Of a DNA stretch of 64,000 nt, positions 40,906-49,165 are shown in pieces. This stretch comes from Pseudonocardia cypriaca (GTDB lineage Bacteria > Actinomycetota > Actinomycetes > Mycobacteriales > Pseudonocardiaceae): assembly GCF_006717045.1 (NCBI RefSeq), contig NZ_VFPH01000001.1, positions 248,001-312,000 on the forward strand, in the 5' to 3' direction. The position numbers and the translations under genes are program-made. The notes beneath the pieces are model-generated. The model made no database searches. It had not been told where the DNA came from and saw nothing but the letters and a program-made list of their open reading frames with translations. How positions within the stretch are numbered: position 1 is the stretch's first letter; each line of letters opens with the position of its first letter.

Positions 40906-40942
40906 GCGAGAGGGCCGCACGGTCACCGTGCGGCCCTCTCGC
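40906..40942. terminator. Very strong bidirectional terminator
   Basis: GCGAGAGGGCCGCACGGT and its exact complement flank a single C: 18-bp perfect stem (40906-40942), 4 bp after the stop of the thiamine-binding-type gene and 20 bp before that of the convergent membrane protein gene. This is the strongest hairpin seen in the window. Confidence 0.85.
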
Positions 40943-40962
40943 AATCGAGGCGTCAGCGCAGG

Positions 40963-41256
40963 TCAGCGCATGGCGACGTTCAGCGTGAAGAAGAAGACGC
41001 CGATCAGGATCGCCAGGCCGCCGAGCACCATCGCGATCTTCGCCTGCTTGGCGGCGGCGGGACGGCGGACCGAGGCGGCGCCGAGGCCGATGGCCCCCGC
41101 ACCGACGACCCAGCCGACGATCGAGATGGGGCTGACGAGCAGGGCGATCGCACCCACGATCAGGGCCACCTTGCCCAGCACCGGGCTCTCGCTCTTGGCG
41201 GTCTTCTTGCGGGCGTCCTCGAGCAGACGGTCGGCGACGGTGTTCTCCGTGCTCAT
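40963..41256 (-). CDS. Small two-helix membrane protein
   Basis: 97 residues. Charged N-terminus (MSTENTVADRLLEDARKKTAKSESP), then helices around VALIVGAIALLVSPISIVGWVVGAGAIGLG and IAMVLGGLAILIGVFFFTLNVA, with RRPAAAKQAK between them. Resembles DUF4190-like actinobacterial membrane proteins; function unknown. ATG with AAGGAA upstream. Confidence 0.75.
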   Translation of the reverse strand: MSTENTVADRLLEDARKKTAKSESPVLGKVALIVGAIALLVSPISIVGWVVGAGAIGLGAASVRRPAAAKQAKIAMVLGGLAILIGVFFFTLNVAMR

Positions 41257-41507
41257 GCAGGTTCCTTCGAGTGAGGGAAGCCGCGGGGTGCGGCCGAGCG
41301 GATGTCTACGCAGAGCGACCGTCTGGTCACTCCTACCTACTCAACGAGTGGCCGGCTGGTCTGGTGCTCGCCCGGTCTGGTGATCGGTGGCGGAGCGCGA
41401 TCGGAAGATCGCACGCCGTGATCACGCCACGTGACGAGTTCCCGTCGAGCCGGACCCGTTCGGCGGATGTTCGGCGGCCGCACGCGGTCCGCGCCTCCGG
41501 TGGCAGG

Positions 41508-42485
41508 ATGAACGGCGTGTCTCGACCCGATCCTCGTCAGGCGGCACAGACGGCCGCGTTGTCGCGCGCGATGGCCGGTGCCGTGGATCTGTCCGCGCTG
41601 AAAGCCCGATCCGAGGCGGCTGCCCGCCAGAAGGCGGCACCGCCGCGCCCGGAGGGCGACGGCGGAGCAGGCCCGTTCGTCATCGACGCCACGGAGCAGA
41701 GCTTCCAGACCGACGTCCTGGAGCGCTCGCTGCAGGTGCCCGTCGTCGTCGATCTCTGGGCGGAGTGGTGCGGGCCCTGCAAGCAGCTCTCGCCGGTGCT
41801 CGAGCGCCTCGCGGAGGCCGCCAACGGGGCCTGGATCCTCGCCAAGGTCGACGTCGACGCGAACCCCCGGATCGCGCAGGCCTTCGGTGTCCAGTCCATC
41901 CCGATGGTGGTGGCCGTCGCGGGCGGCCAGCCGGTCGACGCCTTCACGGGCGCGGTCCCCGAGCCGCAGGTCAGGGAGTGGATCGGCGCCCTGCTCGACG
42001 CGCTGCGCGACCGGATGCCGGCCATCGCCCAGGCCGAGGCGGGGGCGGCGAACGGCGCGCCCGTCGAGGAGCCGGAGGACCCGCGGTTCACCGCGGCCGA
42101 GGAGGCCCTCGACCGCGGTGACTACGGCGCCGCAGAGGCCGCCTACGAGCAGATCCTCGCCGCGGAGCCGGCCAACGAGCAGGCGAAGGCCGCGCTCTCG
42201 CAGGTGCGGTTCCTCGCGAGGGCGGAGGCGGCCGATCCGTCGGCGATCGGGCGGGCCGACGCCGCGCCGGACGACGTCGACGCGCAGCTGGCCGCGGCCG
42301 ACGCCGAGGTGGCGAGCGATCGTGTCGAGGCGGCGTTCAACCGCCTCGTCGGCACGGTGGCGCGCACGGCGGGGGAGGATCGCGACCGGGTGCGCGAGCA
42401 CCTCGTGAGCCTCTTCGAGCTGTACCCGGCCGACGACCCCCGCGTCAGCGCCGCTCGCCGCGCCCTGGCCCGCGCCCTGTTCTGA
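41508..42485 (+). CDS. Thioredoxin-domain protein with tetratricopeptide tail (CnoX/YbbN-like)
   Basis: 325 residues. Thioredoxin domain with WAEWCGPCKQLSPVLERL (active pair Cys88 and Cys91) and VDVDANPRIAQAFGVQSIPMVV (cis-Pro), then a TPR-like part: EEALDRGDYGAAEAAYEQILAAEPANEQAKAAL and a final segment RVEAAFNRLVGTVA...VSLFELYPADDPRVSAARRAL. The domain order is that of YbbN/CnoX chaperedoxins, which protect aggregation-prone proteins; the CGPC motif suggests that disulphide chemistry is retained. Its place corresponds to Rv1324 in M. tuberculosis. Confidence 0.92.
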   Translation: MNGVSRPDPRQAAQTAALSRAMAGAVDLSALKARSEAAARQKAAPPRPEGDGGAGPFVIDATEQSFQTDVLERSLQVPVVVDLWAEWCGPCKQLSPVLERLAEAANGAWILAKVDVDANPRIAQAFGVQSIPMVVAVAGGQPVDAFTGAVPEPQVREWIGALLDALRDRMPAIAQAEAGAANGAPVEEPEDPRFTAAEEALDRGDYGAAEAAYEQILAAEPANEQAKAALSQVRFLARAEAADPSAIGRADAAPDDVDAQLAAADAEVASDRVEAAFNRLVGTVARTAGEDRDRVREHLVSLFELYPADDPRVSAARRALARALF

Positions 42486-42503
42486 CCGCTCGAGGCCGCT
42501 CGA

Positions 42504-43529
42504 TCACGCGTGGGCGGCCTCGACCCGGTCGATCTCCGCGATGATCTCGTCGCGGAGGGCGGGCGGGCAGAAGGCGGCACGGGCTCCGGTGCGGGCGATC
42601 TCCGCCAGCTCGGCGATGCCCATGTCGAAGACCTCGTGGCAGAGCAGGTACTCGGCGTTGAGGTCGGTGTGGAACATGCCGGGGTCGTCGGTGGCGAGGG
42701 TCACCGGGACGCCCGCGGCGACGAGCGCGGGCAGCGGGTGTTCCGCGATGTCGCGGACCGCCGCGGTGCGCAGGTTCGACGTCGGGCAGACCTCGAGCGG
42801 GATGCCGTGCTCGGCGAGGTGCTCGAGCAGCCGCGGATCCCCTGCGGCGCCGATCCCGTGCCCGATCCGCTCGGCGCCGAGCTCGGTGACCGCCGCCCAC
42901 ACCTCGTCGGGGCCGACGGTCTCCCCGGCGTGCGGCGCGCTGTGCAGGCCGGCCTCGACGGCGCGGCGGAAGGCGGGCGCGAAGTCGGCCCTGCGCACCC
43001 CCAGTTCCGCCCCGCCCAGGCCGATGGCGACGGTGCCCTCCGGGCGGTGGTCGACGGCGAAGTCGACGGTCTCCTCGGCGCCCTCCGGGCCGAGTGTGGC
43101 GTCGGCGTCGAAGACCCAGCCCAGCTCCACGCCGTGCCGTTCGCGGGCCAGCGCCCGGCCGTCCGTGAGGGCCGCTGCGAGGTCGGCGTAGCCGATCCCG
43201 GCCATGTGGTTGCGGACCGGTGCGACCTGCACCTCGGCGTAGCGCACGGCGCGGGTGGCCAGTTCGGCGGCGAGGCCGTCGAGCAGGGTGACGACGTCGG
43301 CGCCCGTGTTGACCAGCAGGTTCACCCGGCGGTAGACGTCGAGGAAGTGCGGGAAGTCGGTGAACGCGTAGAACCGGCGCAGCTCGTCGCGGTCGGTGGG
43401 GACGCCGCCGTCCGGGTGGCGGCGGGCGAGGGTGAGCACGGTGTCGAGCGAGGCGGAGCCGACCAGGTGCAGGTGCAGCTCGACCTTGGGCAGGGCAGCG
43501 ACGAACGCCGCCACGGATGACGGGGACAC
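42504..43529 (-). CDS. add: Adenosine deaminase
   Basis: 341 residues. Converts adenosine to inosine. Metal and catalytic residues are readable: KVELHLHLVGS (His19, His21), the HAGET motif with the catalytic Glu, IGHGIG with the His, CPTSNLRT and TLATDDPGMF with the metal Asp. The match to actinobacterial adenosine deaminases is good; a related adenine or aminofutalosine deaminase activity cannot be ruled out. GTG start. It is followed convergently by the thioredoxin-TPR gene with an 18-bp gap. Confidence 0.92.
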   Translation of the reverse strand: MSPSSVAAFVAALPKVELHLHLVGSASLDTVLTLARRHPDGGVPTDRDELRRFYAFTDFPHFLDVYRRVNLLVNTGADVVTLLDGLAAELATRAVRYAEVQVAPVRNHMAGIGYADLAAALTDGRALARERHGVELGWVFDADATLGPEGAEETVDFAVDHRPEGTVAIGLGGAELGVRRADFAPAFRRAVEAGLHSAPHAGETVGPDEVWAAVTELGAERIGHGIGAAGDPRLLEHLAEHGIPLEVCPTSNLRTAAVRDIAEHPLPALVAAGVPVTLATDDPGMFHTDLNAEYLLCHEVFDMGIAELAEIARTGARAAFCPPALRDEIIAEIDRVEAAHA

Positions 43530-43697
43530 GGGAGGGACCTCTCGGGAGAGCGGGACGGGGGCGGTGACGGTGAGCGCGTTGCGCTCCTACCAGTCGGCGT
43601 CGCCCCGGTCGTAGCACTGCCCGTACAGCGGCCGCCGTAGCAGCTCGGCCGTCCGGAGATCCACATCCGACAGCCTGCCTCGCCGCCCGGCATCGGG

Positions 43698-44705
43698 TCA
43701 AGCCGGGCTGGTGCTCCCCCGGGGCACGAGCGTGTGGGCGCCGTGGAGGTAGGCCCGGGGCGGTGCGCCGTCCACCACCTCGAGCAGCCGGCGAGCGGTG
43801 TGCGCTCCGTACGCCATCCAGTCGTGCGCGAGCGCGGTGATCGCGGGGTGGGTGAGGCGGCACAGCGCCGAGTCGCCCCAGGAGACGACCGACAGCTGCC
43901 GGGGCACCTCGATGCCCATCTCGCCCGCGACCGCCAGCCCGGCGACGGCCATGACGTCGTTGTCGTAGACGATCGCCGTTGGCCGCTCGCGCCGGGCGAG
44001 CAGCAGCCGGGTGGCGCGGGTGCCGTCCTCCCCGGAGTAGTCCGACTGCTGCACGACCTCCTCCAGCCCGAGCCGTTCCGCAGCGGCGCGGAACGCCTGC
44101 GTGCGCTGGACGGTGTGGCGCAGCCGCTCCAGACCGGCGACGCGGCCGATGCGGCGGTGGCCGAGCGCGGCCAGGTACTCGACGATCTGGGTCATGCCGG
44201 CGACCTCGTCGGTCCAGACGCAGGTGACGCCCGGGTGGTCGCGCGCGTCGCCGACCACGACGAACGGCAGACCCATCTCCTGGAGCGGGGCGAGCCGGTC
44301 GTCGTCGTCGAAGAGGTCGACGACGATCGCGCCGTCGACCTGGCGGGCCCCCTGCCAGCGCGCGCAGGTCTTCAGCCCGGCGGCGTGGTCGGGCACGAGT
44401 TGCAGCAGGAGGGCCGTGTCCCGGCTGGAGAGCTCCTGTTCGAGCCCGCTGATGAACCCCATGAAGAACGGTTCGAGACCGAGCGTGCGGGCCGGACGGG
44501 CGAGCACGAGCCCGACGACGCCCGCCCGAGCCCCCGACAGCACCCGCGCGGCGTTGTTGGCGGTCCAGCCGAGCTCCTCCGCGATGGCGAGGACGCGCGC
44601 CTGGGTGGCCGGCGAGACCCCGCGGCGGCCGTTGAGGGCGTAGGACACGGCGGCCTTGGACACGCCTGCCCTTGCCGCGATGTCGGAGATGGTCGGACGG
44701 TGCAT
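43698..44705 (-). CDS. LacI family transcriptional regulator
   Basis: 335 residues. N-terminal LacI helix-turn-helix (TISDIAARAGVSKAAVSYALNGRRGVSPATQARVLAIAEELGW), hinge helix NNAARVLSG, and a periplasmic-binding-protein-like sensor domain ending VDGAPPRAYLHGAHTLVPRGS. Divergent from the sugar ABC transporter operon, which it should repress until sugar binds. ATG start. Confidence 0.93.
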   Translation of the reverse strand: MHRPTISDIAARAGVSKAAVSYALNGRRGVSPATQARVLAIAEELGWTANNAARVLSGARAGVVGLVLARPARTLGLEPFFMGFISGLEQELSSRDTALLLQLVPDHAAGLKTCARWQGARQVDGAIVVDLFDDDDRLAPLQEMGLPFVVVGDARDHPGVTCVWTDEVAGMTQIVEYLAALGHRRIGRVAGLERLRHTVQRTQAFRAAAERLGLEEVVQQSDYSGEDGTRATRLLLARRERPTAIVYDNDVMAVAGLAVAGEMGIEVPRQLSVVSWGDSALCRLTHPAITALAHDWMAYGAHTARRLLEVVDGAPPRAYLHGAHTLVPRGSTSPA

Positions 44706-44742
44706 CGGGAAGAAGGTTATCGGTTTCTGACGGCCGGACCAC

Positions 44743-44754
44743 TTGACCGGTTAA
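44743..44754. promoter_or_regulatory. Probable LacI-type operator overlapping -35
   Basis: TTGACCGGTTAA is a 12-bp near-palindrome with central CG, as in LacI-family sites. TTGACC doubles as a -35 with TACGTT (44767-44772) 18 bp on as the -10 of the transporter operon. Binding would block polymerase. Confidence 0.65.
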
Positions 44755-44803
44755 TCTGCGTGCTCCTACGTTGGCCGGGCGGACTCCAACCCGAGGAGCA
44801 GCC

Positions 44804-46096
44804 TTGAGATCGACGACGATCGCGTCCCTCGCCGCAGTAGCGGCGCTCACGCTCGCCGCCTGCGGTGGAGGCGGGAGCTCCGGGAGCTCGGGAGCGGGCG
44901 GCCCGATCTCGGGCGAGATCACCGTGCTCACGCACCGCACGGACATCGTCGACACGGTCTTCGCCGACTACGAGCGGCGCTTCAAGGAGATCCACCCGGA
45001 CGTCGAGGTCGAGTTCGAGGCGATCACCGACTACGACGGTGAGGTCCGGATCCGGCTGAACGCGCAGGAGTACGGCGACGTGCTGATGCTCCCCGACGCC
45101 GTCACGAAGGACCAGCTCCCACAGTTCTTCGAGCCGCTCGGCACCCTCGAGGAGATGAGCCGGAAGTACCGGTTCGCCACCGAGAAGGCCTACGAGGGCC
45201 AGGTGTACGGCATCGCGATCACCGGTAATGCGAACGGGTTCGTCTACAACAGGCGGATCTGGCAGCAGGCAGGCGTCACGGAGGCGCCGAAGACGCCGGA
45301 TGAGTTCATCGCGGCGCTGCAGGCGATCGCCGACCGCACCGATGCGGTCCCGCTCTACACGAACTACGCCGACGGGTGGCCGCTCGGCGCGCAGTGGGCG
45401 GGCCACCGCGGCGGGATCTCGAACAACCCGGACGCGGTGAACGAAATGGCGACCACGGACGCGCCGTGGACGCCCGGCAGCGAGCTTTACGTCATCGACT
45501 CGCTGCTCTTCGACGCCGTGCAACGAGGGCTCACCGAGCCGGACCCGACCACCACGGAATGGGAGCTGTCCAAGCAGCTGCTCGGCACCGGCCAGATCGC
45601 CACGATGAACCTCGGTTCCTGGTCGATCGTGCAGATGCGGGAGGCAGCCCCGAACCCCGACGACATCGGGTACCTGCCGTTCCCGGTCCAGGTCGACGGG
45701 AAGTTCCACTCGGTCATCGCGGGCGACTTCAAGCAGGGCATCAACGTCCATTCCGACAACAAGGCCGCCGCACGGGCATGGGTGGACTGGTTCGCCGACC
45801 AGTCGAACTACGCCACCGACCAGGGCGGCATCTCGCCGCTGCTGAACGGGCCGGAACCCACGACGCTGAAGGACTTCGCCGATCTGGGGGTGGAGTACTT
45901 CGAGCTCACGCCGGAACCGCCGGGCAAGGAGGGGCTGGTGGACCGGATCGACGACGAGTCCGAGATCGGTGTCACCGAGCACCTGTACCGGCAGCGCCTC
46001 GTGGACGCCGCTCGTGGCGCGCGCCCGGAGACGAAGGAGCAGATCTTCGCCGAGCTGAACCAGCGGTGGGCCGCGGCCCGCGCGGAGACCGACTGA
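44804..46096 (+). CDS. Sugar ABC transporter substrate-binding lipoprotein
   Basis: 430 residues, family 1 (carbohydrate) binding protein. Sec signal with lipobox LAAC followed by a Gly/Ser linker. Sugar-binding core: TVLTHRTDIVDTVFADYERRFKEIHPDVEVEFEAITDY, NANGFVYNRRIWQQAGV and a Trp-rich region around YTNYADGWPLGAQWAG. TTG at 44804 is preferred because GAGGAG lies five bases upstream and gives a normal signal peptide. First gene of a three-gene importer; the sugar is unknown. Confidence 0.9.
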   Translation: MRSTTIASLAAVAALTLAACGGGGSSGSSGAGGPISGEITVLTHRTDIVDTVFADYERRFKEIHPDVEVEFEAITDYDGEVRIRLNAQEYGDVLMLPDAVTKDQLPQFFEPLGTLEEMSRKYRFATEKAYEGQVYGIAITGNANGFVYNRRIWQQAGVTEAPKTPDEFIAALQAIADRTDAVPLYTNYADGWPLGAQWAGHRGGISNNPDAVNEMATTDAPWTPGSELYVIDSLLFDAVQRGLTEPDPTTTEWELSKQLLGTGQIATMNLGSWSIVQMREAAPNPDDIGYLPFPVQVDGKFHSVIAGDFKQGINVHSDNKAAARAWVDWFADQSNYATDQGGISPLLNGPEPTTLKDFADLGVEYFELTPEPPGKEGLVDRIDDESEIGVTEHLYRQRLVDAARGARPETKEQIFAELNQRWAAARAETD

Positions 46097-46106
46097 GCGC
46101 CGCATC

Positions 46107-47021
46107 ATGCCGCTCACGCAGACGCCGCGCGCGGGGTGGAGGGGGTCGCGCATCGCACACGCGTTCCCCCGGAACCTGACGCCCTGGCTGTTCCTGCTCG
46201 TCCCGCTCGCGCTGCTGGCGCTTTTCACGTACGTGCCGGTCGGGACGATGCTCTACTACAGCCTCACCGACTGGGACGGCCTGCGCCGCAACGCCGACTT
46301 CGTCGGCCTGGAGAACTACGTCGAGATATTCACCAGGCCGGAGCTGTTCGAGGTCTTCCTCGTGAGCCTCTACTACTTCGGTGCGTCGTTCGTGCAGATC
46401 GCGCTCGCGCTGTACTTCGCGACGGTCCTGAGCTTCAAGGTGCGGTTCGCGAACCTGTTCAAGGGGATCCTGTTCTTCCCGTACCTGGTCAACGGGGTCG
46501 CGATCGGGTTCGTGTTCCTGTACTTCTTCCGCCCCGACGGTGTGCTCGACACCGTGCTGGCGCTGCTGGGCGGGGAAGGGCTGACACGGCAGTGGCTCGG
46601 CGATCCCGCGGCGGTGAACTACTCGCTCGCAGGTGTGTCGGTATGGCGCTACACGGGGCTGAACTTCGTGCTGTTCCTCGGCGCGATCCAGTCGATCCCG
46701 GGCGAACGCTACGAGGCCGCCGAGCTCGACGGCGCCAACCGCTGGCAGCAGTTCCGCTACATCATCCTGCCCGGGATCCGGCCGGTGCTCGGGCTGATGT
46801 TCATCCTCGCGGTGTCCGGGGCGCTTTCGGTCTTCGAGATCCCCTACATCATGACCGGCGGCGCGAACGGCAGCGAGACCTTCGTCATCCAGACGATCAA
46901 CACGCGGTTCAAGTTCAACGACTTCGGGCTCGCGTCGGCGATGGCCGTGGTGCTGCTCGGCATCGTCCTGCTGGTGACGTGGGTGCAGCGGCGCCTCGTG
47001 CCCGAGGAACGGGAGAGCTAG
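46107..47021 (+). CDS. Sugar ABC transporter permease (MalF type)
   Basis: 304 residues with six membrane helices. N-terminal LTPWLFLLVPLALLALFTYVPVGTMLYYSLTDWDGL is typical of MalF-like permeases; the EAA loop is YEAAELDGANRWQQFRYIILPGIRP. Pairs with the following permease. ATG start 10 bp after the binding-protein gene. Confidence 0.92.
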   Translation: MPLTQTPRAGWRGSRIAHAFPRNLTPWLFLLVPLALLALFTYVPVGTMLYYSLTDWDGLRRNADFVGLENYVEIFTRPELFEVFLVSLYYFGASFVQIALALYFATVLSFKVRFANLFKGILFFPYLVNGVAIGFVFLYFFRPDGVLDTVLALLGGEGLTRQWLGDPAAVNYSLAGVSVWRYTGLNFVLFLGAIQSIPGERYEAAELDGANRWQQFRYIILPGIRPVLGLMFILAVSGALSVFEIPYIMTGGANGSETFVIQTINTRFKFNDFGLASAMAVVLLGIVLLVTWVQRRLVPEERES

Positions 47022-47024
47022 CCG

Positions 47025-47921
47025 ATGTCCACGACCGTGACCCGCCCAGCCACGTCCGGCCGGGCGCCCGCTGCGCCCCGGCGACGCCCGCGGACGTTCG
47101 GGCGCAGGGCCGGGCGGGCGACGACCTACCTCGCGCTGGTGCTCGCGAGCCTGGTCACGCTCGTCCCGCTCGTCGTGATCGCCATGGCCTCGCTGAAGAC
47201 GGGTGCGGAGTTCCGGGCCGAAGGCCCGTTCGACCCACCTCGGACCTGGCTGAACCCGGACAACTTCGTGCGGGCTTTCACCGACGGCAAGATGCTGCGG
47301 GCCTTCGGCAACACCGCGATCATCCTGGTGGTCTCGGTGGCCGGCACCGTGCTGATCGGGTCGATGGTGGCCTACGCGATCGACCGCTTCCGGTTCCGCA
47401 TGCGGGGCGCCGTACTCGGTGCGTTCCTGCTGGCCGCGCTCGTGCCCGGGGTCACCACGCAGGTGGCGACTTTCCAGGTGGTGGAGCGCCTCGGCGTGTT
47501 CAACAGCATGGCGGCGCCGATCCTGCTGTTCACGGGCACGGACATCGTGTCGATCTACATCTTCCTGCAGTTCATGCGCTCGATCCCGCACGATCTCGAC
47601 GAGGCCGCCACGCTCGAGGGGGCGAACCGGTTCACCATCTACTGGCGGATCATCCTGCCGCTGCTCAAGCCGGCGATCGCCACCGTCGTGATCGTGAAGG
47701 GCGTCGCGATCTACAACGAGTTCTACATCCCGTTCCTCTACATGTCGTCGCGCGAGCTCGGCGTGATCTCCACGTCGCTGTTCCGGTTCCAGGGGCCGTT
47801 CAGCGCCGAGTGGGAGGTGATCTCGGCGGGCGTCGTGATCGTGATCCTGCCGACGCTGGTGGTGTTCCTGCTCCTGCAGCGCTGGTTCTACAACGGGATG
47901 ACCGCGGGCGCGGTGAAGTAG
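47025..47921 (+). CDS. Sugar ABC transporter permease (MalG type)
   Basis: 298 residues. Six helices; SLKTGAEFRAEGPFDPPRTWLNPDNFVRAF and the EAA loop DEAATLEGANRFTIYWRIILPLLKPA are standard for MalG. No ATPase gene follows; actinobacterial sugar importers commonly share an MsiK-type ATPase encoded elsewhere. ATG start three bases after the first permease. Confidence 0.92.
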   Translation: MSTTVTRPATSGRAPAAPRRRPRTFGRRAGRATTYLALVLASLVTLVPLVVIAMASLKTGAEFRAEGPFDPPRTWLNPDNFVRAFTDGKMLRAFGNTAIILVVSVAGTVLIGSMVAYAIDRFRFRMRGAVLGAFLLAALVPGVTTQVATFQVVERLGVFNSMAAPILLFTGTDIVSIYIFLQFMRSIPHDLDEAATLEGANRFTIYWRIILPLLKPAIATVVIVKGVAIYNEFYIPFLYMSSRELGVISTSLFRFQGPFSAEWEVISAGVVIVILPTLVVFLLLQRWFYNGMTAGAVK

Positions 47922-47925
47922 GCGC

Positions 47926-48525
47926 TCAGGCGAGCGCGTCCACGTCGACGACGACGATGTAGAAGACTGCGGCCTCCGTGTCCGACGGGTTGTCGAACCG
48001 GTGTGCGTGATCGGCGCGGAAGTAGATCGAGTCGCCGTGGCCGAGCTCGTACCGGTCGTCGTCGAGGACCAGGTGCAGGCGCCCAGCAGCGACCGTCAGC
48101 ACCTCCTGGACGCCCGGCCGGTGCGCGGGGAAGGTGTCCGAGCTCTGGCCGGGCGGGAGGTGGTTCACCGCGAGGTCCACGGCGCCCGCGATCCGCGGCG
48201 CGAGCGAGCGGCGCTCGAACCCGGTGCCGGGCACCCGGAAGACCGGCTGCTCCGCGGCCGGCAGGACGACGACGTTCTCGCTCGGCGTCGCTGCCGGGCG
48301 GCCGCCGACGAGCTGGGAGATGCTCACCCCGAACCCCTCGGCGATCCGGCCGAGCACCGGCACCGTCGGCGCCGCGGTGCCGAGCTCGATCTTGGACAGC
48401 ATCGCTCTGCTGACCCCGGTGACCTCCTCGGCGCGCCGCAGCGACCAGCCGCGCTCCTCGCGGAGGAGGCGGATCCGCGCGCCGAGCCGACGGCCGTCGG
48501 GTCGGGGAGAAGCCGGGACGGGCAC
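47926..48525 (-). CDS. XRE regulator with C-terminal cupin domain
   Basis: 199 residues. The N-terminal helix-turn-helix is GARIRLLREERGWSLRRAEEVTGVSRAMLSKIELGTAAPTVPVLGRIAEGFGV; the C-terminal cupin reads FPAHRPGVQEVLTVAAGRLHLVLDDDRYELGHGDSIYFRADHAHRFDNPSD, keeping the HxxxxxE-type and final His residues. Such proteins sense small organic ligands and control amino-acid or amine catabolism. Divergent from the Amino_synth gene; both promoters look leaderless. GTG start. Confidence 0.88.
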   Translation of the reverse strand: MPVPASPRPDGRRLGARIRLLREERGWSLRRAEEVTGVSRAMLSKIELGTAAPTVPVLGRIAEGFGVSISQLVGGRPAATPSENVVVLPAAEQPVFRVPGTGFERRSLAPRIAGAVDLAVNHLPPGQSSDTFPAHRPGVQEVLTVAAGRLHLVLDDDRYELGHGDSIYFRADHAHRFDNPSDTEAAVFYIVVVDVDALA

Positions 48526-48531
48526 GACGAG

Positions 48532-48605
48532 ACGTTACTGCGTCCTCGTTCGGAGACGGGTTTGCCGCGGACTTCTTGTGTGCCGCGAGCACGCGTGTCT
48601 ACTAT
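48532..48605. promoter_or_regulatory. Divergent leaderless promoter pair
   Basis: Plus strand: TTGTGT (48576-48581), 18-bp spacer, TACTAT (48600-48605), then 7 nt to the ATG at 48613. Minus strand: TAACGT (48532-48537) lies 6 nt before the GTG of the XRE-cupin gene. Neither gene has a Shine-Dalgarno, so both messages are likely leaderless. Confidence 0.6.
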
Positions 48606-48612
48606 CTGAGAC

Positions 48613-49158
48613 ATGCCTGATCCGGCCGACCTGCGGAAGCTGACCGTCCTCCACGAGGAGGTACCCGCCGACGGGCGCAGGCTCGACCGGCCGTTCCGCC
48701 ACGCGGTGGCCGCCGCGGTGTTGCGCAACCCGTGGCACGGGCAGGGGTACGTCGCGGACCTGCAGCCGGTGGTCGCCGACCTGGCGCCCTGGCTCGGCCG
48801 CCGGCTCGGGGCCGCGGCCGTCGAGGCGCTCGGCGGCTCCGGCTCGGTCGCGGCGTTCGGGAAGATGGCAGCCGTCGGGCTCGACGGCGAGTACGAGCAC
48901 GCCGCGGCCCTGATCCACACCACGCTCTTCGGCGACGAGGTCCGCCTGCTGGTCGACGGGTCGGCGTGGATGGTGGGCAACCAGCGGATCTGCCCGCCCG
49001 GTACGCCGCTCGACGTGCCCATGGCGCACAAGACCGACGCGAAGTCGCAGCTCCACTACCACACCGCGACGCTCGTGATCGCCGACGCTCCCCGGCCGGA
49101 CGAGATCGTCGTGGCCGTCGCCGTCGCATCCGGGGAGCGTCCGGGCGCGCGGATCTGA
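48613..49158 (+). CDS. Amino acid synthesis family protein (Amino_synth/DUF1185)
   Basis: 181 residues. Conserved stretches are LTVLHEEVPADGRRLDRPFRHAVAAAVLRNPWHGQGYVADL, GKMAAVGLDGEYEHAAALIHTTLFGDEVRLLVDG and DVPMAHKTDAKSQLHYHTATLVIADAPRPDEIVVAVAVASGERPGAR, matching the Amino_synth family. These proteins occur beside amidohydrolase or transporter genes; biochemical role unclear. Divergent XRE-cupin regulator is the probable controller. Confidence 0.85.
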   Translation: MPDPADLRKLTVLHEEVPADGRRLDRPFRHAVAAAVLRNPWHGQGYVADLQPVVADLAPWLGRRLGAAAVEALGGSGSVAAFGKMAAVGLDGEYEHAAALIHTTLFGDEVRLLVDGSAWMVGNQRICPPGTPLDVPMAHKTDAKSQLHYHTATLVIADAPRPDEIVVAVAVASGERPGARI

Positions 49159-49165
49159 CGGGGGA

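Noticed and set aside
41397..41426. GCGATC-N4-GATCGC and CGTGATCACG palindromes upstream of the thioredoxin-TPR gene
   Set aside because: Short palindromes rich in CG/GATC that are expected by chance here; no regulator adjacent.
43587..43664. Short minus-strand ORF between add and lacI (25 residues, ends YGQCYDRGDADW)
   Set aside because: Looks protein-like and could be a remnant of an NTF2-like protein, but too short and without a ribosome site or neighbour support to call a gene.
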